A stretch of 5,483 nucleotides of DNA, taken from the NCBI GenBank assembly GCA_020025735.1, contig JAHHRP010000114.1, forward strand, positions 1 to 5,483, read 5' to 3'. The notes below the pieces were generated by a model. That model saw nothing but the letters and a program-made list of their open reading frames with translations, was not told the origin of the DNA and searched no databases. Each line of letters starts with the position of its first letter. Position 1 is the stretch's first letter. The stretch is from Evtepia sp. (GTDB lineage: Bacteria; Bacillota; Clostridia; Oscillospirales; Oscillospiraceae). This document shows, one piece after another, positions 1 through 5,483 of the stretch. The translations under genes and the position numbers were made by a program.

Positions 1-2
1 GC

Positions 3-473
3 GCAACCGGCCCCACTGGCCCTGCTGGATCAACCGGAGGAGTTGGTCCCACCGGTCCTGCTGGTGCGGCTGGCGCAACCGGCCCCACTGGCCCTACCGG
101 TCCTACTGGCGCAACTGGCCCTACCGGTCCCACTGGCCCTGCTGGATTAACTGGAGGAGTCGGTCCTGCGGGTCTTGCTGGTGCAATTGGCCCTACTGGT
201 CCTACTGGTCCTACTGGCCCCACGGGTCCTACTGGCCCCACGGGTCCTACTGGTCCCACGGGTCCTACTGGTCCTACTGGCCCTGCCGGATTAACCGGAG
301 GAGTTGGTCCTACGGGTGCTACTGGTGCAGTTGGTCCTACTGGCCCCACTGGTCCAAGTGGCTTTGTTAAGCAGGCTTCACCGGTGCCGAACGCTACTGG
401 CACATCTGATATAGTGGAGCGGTTCAACAACTTGCTGACCAACTTGCGGGAGATCGGCTTGCTGTCCAATTGA
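3..473 (+). CDS. Collagen-like Gly-X-Y repeat protein, C-terminal part (5' end outside window)
   Basis: The frame is open from the window edge to a TGA at 471-473, giving 156 visible residues and no start codon. Bases 9-359 encode 39 perfect Gly-X-Y triplets. Twenty are Gly-Pro-Thr, and 26 carry Thr in the Y position. A 36-residue non-collagen tail follows (363-470). Its last part has Ile, Phe, Leu, Leu and Ile spaced 4-3-4-3, as in a short coiled coil. Bacterial proteins of this type form collagen triple helices on the cell or spore surface, and in the BclA family Thr residues of such triplets carry O-glycans. The short tail differs from the globular C-terminal domain of Bacillus BclA. A family 2 glycosyltransferase gene follows 77 nt downstream on the same strand and may modify it. 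Surface location and glycosylation are inferred; the N-terminal targeting region is not visible. A phage or structural fibre protein is an alternative. Confidence 0.9.
   Translation, partial: ATGPTGPAGSTGGVGPTGPAGAAGATGPTGPTGPTGATGPTGPTGPAGLTGGVGPAGLAGAIGPTGPTGPTGPTGPTGPTGPTGPTGPTGPTGPAGLTGGVGPTGATGAVGPTGPTGPSGFVKQASPVPNATGTSDIVERFNNLLTNLREIGLLSN
9..359 (+). repeat. Tandem 9-bp repeat encoding Gly-X-Y triplets
   Basis: Thirty-nine consecutive 9-bp units of the form GGN-CCN-ACN or variants encode the collagen domain. Ten successive units at 189-278 all encode Gly-Pro-Thr. Within that run an 18-bp pair of units (GGCCCCACGGGTCCTACT) occurs twice exactly, at 216-233 and 234-251, and a third time with one change at 252-269. 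A longer module encoding GPAG-[S/L]-TGGVGP occurs three times, at 21-50, 138-167 and 282-311, spaced 117 and 144 bp apart. This points to growth by duplication at both scales. Confidence 0.95.
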
Positions 474-500
474 CCAATAGAAGTAACTTAATGGATCTAA

Positions 501-533
501 AGAGGAAGGCGGCATATTATGTCGCCTTCCTCT
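501..533 (+). other. Strong RNA hairpin between collagen gene and glycosyltransferase gene
   Basis: Bases 501-515 pair with 519-533 in a 15-bp stem. All pairs are Watson-Crick except one G-T (512-522), and the loop is the 3 nt at 516-518. It begins 27 nt after the collagen stop and ends just before the ribosome binding site of the next gene. On the + strand it is followed by GCGGAAAGG with no T tract, so it is not a textbook intrinsic terminator. It could be a partial terminator or attenuator, or a 3'-end stabiliser of the collagen message that lowers expression of the glycosyltransferase. The fold is seen in the sequence; the role is inferred. Confidence 0.7.
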
Positions 534-535
534 GC

Positions 536-544
536 GGAAAGGAG
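536..544 (+). promoter_or_regulatory. Ribosome binding site that fixes the glycosyltransferase start
   Basis: GGAAAGGAG lies 6 nt before the ATG at 551. An in-frame TTG at 470 would extend the protein by 27 residues, but those codons would run through the intergenic hairpin and add a poorly conserved-looking stretch. The ATG at 551 also starts directly on the first beta strand of the glycosyltransferase fold. Confidence 0.85.
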
Positions 545-550
545 TGGGTT

Positions 551-1633
551 ATGAAAGTTGTCGTCTATGCTATTTGCAAAAATGAGAGAAAATTTGTGGA
601 ACGCTGGATGAACTCTATGTCAGAGGCCGATGACATCTACGTTTTGGATACTGGATCTACGGATGGTACCCCACAATGTTTGGAGAAACTGGGGGCTAAG
701 GTCACGGTAGAACGCATTGAGCCTTGGCGATTTGACACTGCCCGCAATCGTTCTCTAGAGTTGGTACCAGAAGATGCGGACATCTGTGTCTGTACTGACT
801 TGGATGAAGTGTTCCAGCCTGGTTGGCGGGAAAAGGTAGAGCGGGCTTGGGTGCCAGGGACAGAACGGTTGTTCTACCAATATATTTGGAACTTCCTCCC
901 TGATGGACGGGAGGGAATGACCTTTTGGTATGAAAAAATTCACCGCCGCCAGGGATGTCAATGGGTTAGCCCTGTGCATGAAACGCTCCGCTACGATGGT
1001 GGTGTACCTGAGACACAGTATGCGGAGGATGTCCGGCTGGAACATCATCCCGATGAGACAAAAAGTCGAGGGCAATATCTGACTCTGTTGGAGTTGGCCG
1101 TACAGGAAGAACCAGACAATGATCGAAATGTCCACTATTTGGGACGGGAGTATTTTTTCTATCGTCGGTGGGAAGAGAGTATCGCGATGCTCAAGACCCA
1201 CTTGTCGCTGCCAACAGCAACCTGGGCAGATGAACGCTGTGCCTCCATGCGTTTGCTGGCCAAGGACTATCATGCCCTGGCAATGGAAGGTGAGGAGGAA
1301 CGGTGGCTGCTGCGGGCTGTTGGAGAGGCCCCTCACCTGCGTGAACCATGGATGGATTTGGCAGATTTTTCCTACCAACGTCAGGATTGGTATGGTGTGC
1401 TATGGGCCACGGGTCGGGCACTGGCGATCACGCAGCGGCCTAAAACGTACATTAGTGAAGCGGCAGCATGGGGAGAGCATCCTTGGGACCTGGCCAGTTT
1501 GGGTTATTACTATACTGGCCAGTATGGGAAGGCATTCGATGCGATTCAAAAAGCCCTGGAACTGGCCCCAGACAATGTTCGGCTCCAGGAGAATTTGCAG
1601 TGCATCCAGGCCAAGCAGCTGTCTGGTGATTGA
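551..1633 (+). CDS. Glycosyltransferase family 2 (GT-A fold) with TPR-like C-terminal domain
   Basis: This is a 360-residue cytoplasmic enzyme predicted to transfer a sugar from a nucleotide-sugar donor. The N-terminal GT-A domain starts at residue 1 (MKVVVYAICKNE), has the nucleotide-binding DTGSTDGT at 33-40, FDTARNRSL at 61-69, the metal-binding DLDE (DxD type) at 83-86 and PVHE at 141-144, which may hold the catalytic region. From about residue 190 to 345 the chain becomes helical. It has up to four TPR-like hairpins, clearest at 190-220 and 308-341 (ending ALELAPDN). No membrane segment or signal peptide is visible, which argues against a lipid-linked polymer synthase. GT2-TPR fusions are known for peptide or protein glycosylation, for example the sublancin transferase SunS, where the extra domain can hold the acceptor. 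Its place just after a Thr-rich collagen gene makes that protein the leading candidate acceptor (inference). Sugar and linkage cannot be read from the sequence. Confidence 0.88.
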   Translation: MKVVVYAICKNERKFVERWMNSMSEADDIYVLDTGSTDGTPQCLEKLGAKVTVERIEPWRFDTARNRSLELVPEDADICVCTDLDEVFQPGWREKVERAWVPGTERLFYQYIWNFLPDGREGMTFWYEKIHRRQGCQWVSPVHETLRYDGGVPETQYAEDVRLEHHPDETKSRGQYLTLLELAVQEEPDNDRNVHYLGREYFFYRRWEESIAMLKTHLSLPTATWADERCASMRLLAKDYHALAMEGEEERWLLRAVGEAPHLREPWMDLADFSYQRQDWYGVLWATGRALAITQRPKTYISEAAAWGEHPWDLASLGYYYTGQYGKAFDAIQKALELAPDNVRLQENLQCIQAKQLSGD

Positions 1634-1635
1634 TC

Positions 1636-1653
1636 CTCTGCAGTCCTGCGGAG
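1636..1653 (+). other. Weak hairpin just after the glycosyltransferase stop
   Basis: CTCTGCA (1636-1642) pairs with TGCGGAG (1647-1653), with one G-T pair and a 4-nt loop. It is followed by AAGGGAT with no T tract. It may contribute little on its own; transcription from the glycosyltransferase side more likely ends at the stronger hairpin at 1689-1724. Confidence 0.3.
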
Positions 1654-1684
1654 AAGGGATATACCGATTGCAGTGGGATGACAG

Positions 1685-1724
1685 AAAAAAGAGCGAAGGG
1701 ACCGAAAAGGGTCTCTTCGCTCTT
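1685..1724 (-). terminator. Intrinsic terminator of asnS, possibly shared with the convergent glycosyltransferase gene
   Basis: Bases 1689-1703 pair with 1710-1724 in a 15-bp stem containing one G-T pair (1699-1714), with a 6-nt loop. Reading the - strand, the stem runs into six T residues (the A run at 1685-1690), starting 14 nt after the asnS stop. This is a textbook Rho-independent terminator in the asnS direction. On the + strand the stem is followed by GCTGTTTAC, a poorer tract, so it may end the glycosyltransferase transcript only partly. Confidence 0.9.
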
Positions 1725-1738
1725 GCTGTTTACAGGAA

Positions 1739-3133
1739 TTAGAAGTCAGCGCTGCCCACAGTGCGTGGATGGGGGAGGACATCTCGGATGTTGGAAATGC
1801 CTGTCAGATACATGACCATCCGCTCGAAGCCCAAGCCAAAGCCTGCGTGCTTGCAGGAGCCGTAGCGGCGCAGATCCAAGTACCACCAATAGTCCTGGGG
1901 GTCCATGTTCAGGGCCTTGATTCGATCCTCCAGCACATCCAGGCGCTCTTCACGCTGGCTGCCGCCGATGATCTCTCCAATGCCGGGAACCAGGCAGTCA
2001 GCGGCGGCCACAGTTTTGCCGTCATCGTTTAAACGCATATAGAATGCTTTGATGTCTTTGGGGTAGTCTGTAACAAAGACGGGGCGTTGATAGACTTGTT
2101 CGGTAAGGAAACGCTCGTGTTCTGTTTGCAGATCGGTTCCCCACTCTACTTTGAAGTCAAACTTGTCATTGTGCTGTTTGAGAATCTCTACGGCTTCCGT
2201 GTAGGTTACCCGGCCAAAGTCAGAGGAGGCCACATGCTGAAGCCGATCCAGAAGGCCCTTATCCACAAAGGAGTTAAAAAAGTCCATCTCTTGGGGGCAG
2301 CGCTCCAATACGGTGCGAATCACATATTTAATCATATCCTCGGCTACGTCCATGTCACCAGAAAGATCACAGAAAGCCATCTCAGGTTCAATCATCCAGA
2401 ACTCGGCGGCGTGGCGCTGGGTATTGGAATTCTCTGCCCGGAAGGTGGGGCCGAAGGTGTAGACGTTGCCAAAGGACATGGCGAAGTTTTCTGCATTGAG
2501 TTGGCCAGAGACGGTTAAGCTGGCGGGTTTGCCAAAAAAGTCCTGGCTATAATCAATCTGACCGTTTTCCAAGCGCGGGATGTTCTCGGGGTCCAAGGTG
2601 GTCACCCGGAACATCTCACCAGCACCTTCACAATCTGAGGCCGTGATGATGGGGGTGTGGATATAGACAAAGCCACGTTCCTGGAAAAACTCATGGATGG
2701 CAAAGGCGGCAGCCGAACGCACTCGAAAAGCGGCAGAGAAGAGATTTGTCCGGGGACGAAGATGGGCCACTGTACGGAGAAATTCTACACTGTGGCGTTT
2801 TTTCTGCAACGGATACTCCGGGGCAGAGGGACCCTCCACCTGGATGGAGGAAGCCTTGATCTCCAAGGGCTGCTTGGCCTCTGGGGTGAGGACAACCGTA
2901 CCCTGAACCACCAGGGCGGCTCCCACATTCTGCTTGGCGATCTCTTTGTAGTTGTCCAATGTGTCCTCGGCAAAAATCACCTGGATGCTCTTGAAACAAC
3001 TGCCGTCATTGAGTTCGATGAAGCCAAAGTTTTTCATGTCGCGGATGGTACGGGTCCAGCCGCAGACCGTCACTTCCTGATTGCTGAAGTGTTCCATGTC
3101 CGCGAAAATGCGGGCGATTTCCGTGCGTTTCAT
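1739..3133 (-). CDS. asnS: Asparaginyl-tRNA synthetase
   Basis: This 464-residue cytoplasmic class IIb aminoacyl-tRNA synthetase activates asparagine with ATP and charges tRNA-Asn. The length matches the bacterial family (about 460-466). The N-terminal OB-fold anticodon-binding domain is seen at about residues 20-100 (VCGWTRTIRDMKNFGFIELN). The catalytic domain holds IITASDCEGAGEMF at 162-175, the AsnS-typical motif 2 region FRAENSNTQRHAAEFW at 231-246 followed by MIEPE, and motif 3 GFGLGFERMVMYLTG at 431-445. It ends with the family-type PRTVGSADF. The FRAENSNT signature separates it from AspRS. The start is ATG at 3131-3133 with AAAGGA 8 nt upstream; a TTG seven codons earlier overlaps that ribosome binding site and is rejected. 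Presence of AsnS means the organism can charge Asn directly, not only through the GatCAB amidation route. It is preceded by an AT-rich leader with no recognisable T-box. Confidence 0.97.
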   Translation of the reverse strand: MKRTEIARIFADMEHFSNQEVTVCGWTRTIRDMKNFGFIELNDGSCFKSIQVIFAEDTLDNYKEIAKQNVGAALVVQGTVVLTPEAKQPLEIKASSIQVEGPSAPEYPLQKKRHSVEFLRTVAHLRPRTNLFSAAFRVRSAAAFAIHEFFQERGFVYIHTPIITASDCEGAGEMFRVTTLDPENIPRLENGQIDYSQDFFGKPASLTVSGQLNAENFAMSFGNVYTFGPTFRAENSNTQRHAAEFWMIEPEMAFCDLSGDMDVAEDMIKYVIRTVLERCPQEMDFFNSFVDKGLLDRLQHVASSDFGRVTYTEAVEILKQHNDKFDFKVEWGTDLQTEHERFLTEQVYQRPVFVTDYPKDIKAFYMRLNDDGKTVAAADCLVPGIGEIIGGSQREERLDVLEDRIKALNMDPQDYWWYLDLRRYGSCKHAGFGLGFERMVMYLTGISNIRDVLPHPRTVGSADF

Positions 3134-3141
3134 GATGTGTG

Positions 3142-3147
3142 TCCTTT
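3142..3147 (-). promoter_or_regulatory. Ribosome binding site of asnS
   Basis: On the - strand AAAGGA sits 8 nt before the ATG ending at 3131. This supports the 464-residue start over the upstream in-frame TTG at 3152-3154. Confidence 0.8.
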
Positions 3148-3169
3148 CAACCAATGAAATCTTAAAACT

Positions 3170-3210
3170 AAAATAAAAGAATGCTCAGGCCGCCGTAGAG
3201 CGGCTGCATC
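3170..3210 (-). terminator. Probable intrinsic terminator after udk, in the udk-asnS gap
   Basis: Reading the - strand, GATGC (3206-3210) pairs with GCATT (3180-3184) and GCCGC (3200-3204) with GCGGC (3189-3193), around a small internal loop and a 6-nt apical loop. The stem leads almost directly into CTTTTATTTT. The internal loop makes it weaker than the asnS terminator. It would separate the prfC-udk transcript from asnS, which then needs its own promoter in the AT-rich 3148-3180 stretch; no convincing -35/-10 pair was found there. It could instead be a leaky terminator giving read-through. Confidence 0.6.
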
Positions 3211-3257
3211 TGCTGGGGAATAGAGTAAGAGACTATGGGCAGTCATTACAGGCTGTC

Positions 3258-3893
3258 TTACTGCTCAGAGACCACATCTCCGTGCTCAATGTGGTAGGAG
3301 ATGCGCTGCATAATCATCATAATGGCAACTAGATTCTTGCCACCCTCGGGAACGATCAGATCAGCATAGCGCTTAGAGGGTTCCACGAACTGCTCGTGCA
3401 TGGGTTTTACTGTGGTCAGGTACTGCTCTACCACTGAGTCAAGACTTCGGCTGCGCTCCTTTACATCCCGCAGGATGCGGCGGAGGATACGCACATCTGC
3501 GTCAGTATCTACAAAGATTTTGATGTCCAAGAGGTCCCGGAGTGCTTCATTCTCAAAGATGAGGATGCCCTCGACCAGAATGACTTTGGTGGGCTGGATG
3601 GTTAAGGTTTCTTCGGTGCGGTCGTGGATGGTGTAGTCGTAGACAGGGCAATGGATGGTCTTGCCTGCGCGCAAATCCTTTAGATCCTGAATCATCTGGT
3701 GGGTGTCGAAGGAGGCAGGGTGGTCATAGTTGAGGTTCTGCCGCTCTTCTAGGGACAGGTCATGGTGGGCGGCATAGTAGTTATCATGGGGCAGGACGCT
3801 GATGTCCTGACCAAACTGTTCCCGCAGCCGATCGACCAAGGTGGTCTTGCCGGAGCCGGTGCCTCCGGCGATACCAATGATAAGGGGTTTCAT
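3258..3893 (-). CDS. udk: Uridine kinase (uridine/cytidine salvage)
   Basis: This 211-residue cytoplasmic P-loop kinase phosphorylates uridine and cytidine to UMP and CMP in pyrimidine salvage. Visible motifs are Walker A GGTGSGKTT at residues 10-18, the nucleoside-site DNYY at 37-40, NYDHPASFD at 55-63, PVYDYTIHDR at 83-92, the Walker B-like strand VILVEGILIF at 104-113, the arginine-rich lid RRILRDVKERSRS at 138-150 and EPSKRYADLIVP at 171-182. Length and motif order match bacterial Udk (E. coli about 213 aa). LPHDNYY replaces the E. coli ISEDSYY but keeps the Asp and Tyr pair. The ATG has a perfect GGAGGTGA site (3898-3905). It starts 42 nt after the prfC stop on the same strand, so the two are probably co-transcribed. 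A related P-loop kinase such as phosphoribulokinase is unlikely given the motifs. Confidence 0.95.
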   Translation of the reverse strand: MKPLIIGIAGGTGSGKTTLVDRLREQFGQDISVLPHDNYYAAHHDLSLEERQNLNYDHPASFDTHQMIQDLKDLRAGKTIHCPVYDYTIHDRTEETLTIQPTKVILVEGILIFENEALRDLLDIKIFVDTDADVRILRRILRDVKERSRSLDSVVEQYLTTVKPMHEQFVEPSKRYADLIVPEGGKNLVAIMMIMQRISYHIEHGDVVSEQ

Positions 3894-3897
3894 GGGT

Positions 3898-3905
3898 TCA
3901 CCTCC
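3898..3905 (-). promoter_or_regulatory. Strong ribosome binding site of udk
   Basis: On the - strand GGAGGTGA precedes the ATG of udk by 4 nt, giving a full anti-16S match. Its strength suggests udk is translated independently of prfC, whose stop lies 42 nt upstream. Confidence 0.85.
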
Positions 3906-3935
3906 AGAAAGAAATGGTCCGCGAGCGAGGACGGG

Positions 3936-5483
3936 TCACGCCTCATCCTCGCTGCGTTCATTGAATTCGGTCAGCACCAGCTGGGGATTGTGGTCACAGA
4001 CCCATTTGATGGACCAGAAGGAGGAGAATAGGAGAAGTTTGTTCCCCTTATAATCCTCCACCAGCTTGGTGTCGTTGCCCAAAATTAAGTCAGTTTCGTG
4101 GAACTCCACAGGTTCCTTAATCCAGCGCAGATATTCATAAGGCAGAGTCTCCATACGAATTTCTACATTGTACTCGCTGCGCAGGCGGTACTGGAAGACA
4201 TCGAATTGCAGCGTGCCTACCACACCCACAATGACCTCCTCCATGCCAGTGTAGGGCAGCTTGAAGATCTGGATGGCACCCTCCAGGGCGATCTGCTCAG
4301 CGCCTTTCAGGAATTGCTTCCGCTTCATGGTGTCCACTGGGCGCACCCGGGCAAAGTGTTCAGGAGCGAAGGTGGGAATGGGATCGAAACGGAACTTTTT
4401 CCCTGGGGAGCAAAGGGTGTCGCCGATGGAGAAGATCCCCGGATCAAAGACACCAATGATGTCTCCAGCATAGGCTTCCTCAACGATTTCCCGCTCGGCG
4501 GCCATGAGTTGCTGGGGACGGGAAAGACGCAGTTTTTTCTTGCCCTGGATGTGGTATACTTCTTTGTCTGCGTCAAATCGGCCTGAACACACCCGCAGGA
4601 ACGCGATGCGATCCCGGTGCGCTTTGTTCATGTTGGCCTGGATCTTAAAAACAAAGGCAGAGAAAAAATCATCTAGGGCGGTGATCTCCCCCTCGCTGCT
4701 GTGACGAGGTAGGGGGGGAGTCGTCATGCGGAGGAAATCCTCCAAAAAGGGTTCTACGCCGAAGGTGGTCAGGGCAGAACCGAAGAAAACAGGGGATAGT
4801 TTGCCATGGCGCACACGTTCCAAATCAAAGTCGCAGGAGGCGCCATCCAGCAGCTCAATGTCCTCAATCAGCTGATCCCGTTTGGGCTGGCCCAGCATGT
4901 CTGTGAGGATGGGGTCATCCAGGTCGATTTGTGTAGTGCCGGACTTTTTGGCGTTGGAGTTGGAGGAGAAGTGGATGATTTCTTGCTTGTTTCTGTCATA
5001 GACCCCCAAAAATTCCTTGCCTGACCCAATGGGCCAGTTGACAGGATAGGTTTCAATCCCCAGCTCTTTTTCGATCTCTTCGCACAGTTCAAAGGGGTCT
5101 CGAGCATCCCGATCCATTTTGTTGATGAACGTAAAAATGGGAATGTCCCGCATGACACATACTTTGAAGAGTTTCCGAGTTTGCGCCTCTACACCTTTGG
5201 CACCGTCGATGACCATAACAGCAGAGTCAGCAGCCATGAGTGTGCGGTAGGTGTCTTCCGAGAAATCCTGGTGACCGGGGGTGTCCAGAATGTTGATACA
5301 GAAACCGTTGTACTGGAACTGGAGGACGGAGGAGGTTACAGAGATGCCTCTCTGCTTTTCAATTTCCATCCAGTCAGACACGGCAGCGCGGGAGTTTTTC
5401 TTCCCCTTGACTTGCCCAGCCTGAGCGATAGCCCCGCCGTAGAGCAGGAATTTTTCTGTTAGCGTAGTTTTGCCGGCGTCAGG
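3936..5483 (-). CDS. prfC: Peptide chain release factor 3, N-terminus cut by window edge
   Basis: This translational GTPase removes RF1 or RF2 from the ribosome after peptide release. The frame is open from the window edge to a TGA at 3936-3938, giving 515 residues. E. coli RF3 has 529, so only about 15-20 N-terminal residues are missing. The P-loop end PDAGKTT opens the visible part. The switch I region RGISVTSS is at visible residues 45-52, DTPGH at 67-71 and NKMD at 121-124, followed by the RF3 domains II and III, including GVVGTLQFDVFQYRL near the C-terminus. The KGKKNSRAAVSDWMEIEKQR stretch after the P-loop is typical of RF3 and separates it from EF-G and LepA. A GTG at 5379-5381 is an internal Val, not the start, because the conserved P-loop lies upstream. 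The gene is likely the first visible member of a prfC-udk unit. No frameshift or missing key residue was seen. Confidence 0.96.
   Translation of the reverse strand, partial: PDAGKTTLTEKFLLYGGAIAQAGQVKGKKNSRAAVSDWMEIEKQRGISVTSSVLQFQYNGFCINILDTPGHQDFSEDTYRTLMAADSAVMVIDGAKGVEAQTRKLFKVCVMRDIPIFTFINKMDRDARDPFELCEEIEKELGIETYPVNWPIGSGKEFLGVYDRNKQEIIHFSSNSNAKKSGTTQIDLDDPILTDMLGQPKRDQLIEDIELLDGASCDFDLERVRHGKLSPVFFGSALTTFGVEPFLEDFLRMTTPPLPRHSSEGEITALDDFFSAFVFKIQANMNKAHRDRIAFLRVCSGRFDADKEVYHIQGKKKLRLSRPQQLMAAEREIVEEAYAGDIIGVFDPGIFSIGDTLCSPGKKFRFDPIPTFAPEHFARVRPVDTMKRKQFLKGAEQIALEGAIQIFKLPYTGMEEVIVGVVGTLQFDVFQYRLRSEYNVEIRMETLPYEYLRWIKEPVEFHETDLILGNDTKLVEDYKGNKLLLFSSFWSIKWVCDHNPQLVLTEFNERSEDEA

Noticed and set aside
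9..359. CRISPR array or non-coding satellite
   Set aside because: The 9-bp periodicity has no spacers and is in frame with an open Gly-X-Y coding sequence that ends in a non-repetitive tail.
470..498. TTGACC at 470-475 as a -35 box for a glycosyltransferase promoter
   Set aside because: The hexamer expected 17 nt later is GGATCT, a poor -10; no supported promoter.
470..550. TTG at 470 as start of the glycosyltransferase, overlapping the collagen stop
   Set aside because: The extension runs through the hairpin and has no ribosome binding site of its own fitted to it, while the ATG at 551 has GGAAAGGAG at 6 nt and begins the domain.
755..1378. 207-aa open frame antisense to the glycosyltransferase
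   Set aside because: No recognisable domain or start signal; explained by codon bias of the real gene.
1119..1742. 207-aa open frame on + strand overlapping the glycosyltransferase
   Set aside because: It lies in another frame of a gene with clear domains, has no ribosome binding site, and has Cys/Trp/Arg-rich shadow composition.
2087..3157. Open frames of 143 and 166 aa on the + strand inside asnS
   Set aside because: Both are antisense shadows of a fully conserved AsnS and have no family resemblance or start signals.
4098..4586. 162-aa open frame on + strand inside prfC
   Set aside because: Antisense to conserved RF3 domains; no independent evidence.
5379..5381. GTG as the prfC start
   Set aside because: The frame continues upstream through the conserved P-loop residues PDAGKTT, so it is an internal Val codon.

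Overview
The window looks like a low-to-moderate GC Firmicute of the Clostridia, probably near the Oscillospiraceae/Ruminococcaceae. Three things suggest this: strong AGGAGG-type ribosome binding sites, the sequence style of the AsnS, Udk and RF3 proteins, and a Gly-Pro-Thr-rich collagen-like protein of the kind found on spore or cell surfaces in this group. The taxonomic placement is inference; no rRNA or other marker is present.

Left part, + strand (about 1-1640). The window opens inside a collagen-like protein gene. It has 39 uninterrupted Gly-X-Y triplets and a 36-residue tail ending in a short heptad-patterned helix. A 15-bp hairpin with a 3-nt loop follows in the 77-nt gap. Then comes a 360-aa family 2 glycosyltransferase with a TPR-like C-terminal half. 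The likely reading is a surface collagen whose threonines are decorated by the neighbouring enzyme, comparable to BclA-type exosporium glycoproteins.

Right part, - strand (about 1685-5483). Reading right to left, the genes are prfC (peptide chain release factor 3, start beyond the window edge), udk (uridine kinase, 42 nt downstream of prfC), a probable terminator and AT-rich leader, then asnS (asparaginyl-tRNA synthetase). asnS ends at a strong intrinsic terminator that lies between it and the convergent glycosyltransferase gene. These are housekeeping genes of translation and pyrimidine salvage, with all expected motifs visible.

The two halves are functionally unrelated and convergent. The only part with a plausible less-described biology is the collagen/glycosyltransferase pair; the rest is ordinary chromosome.
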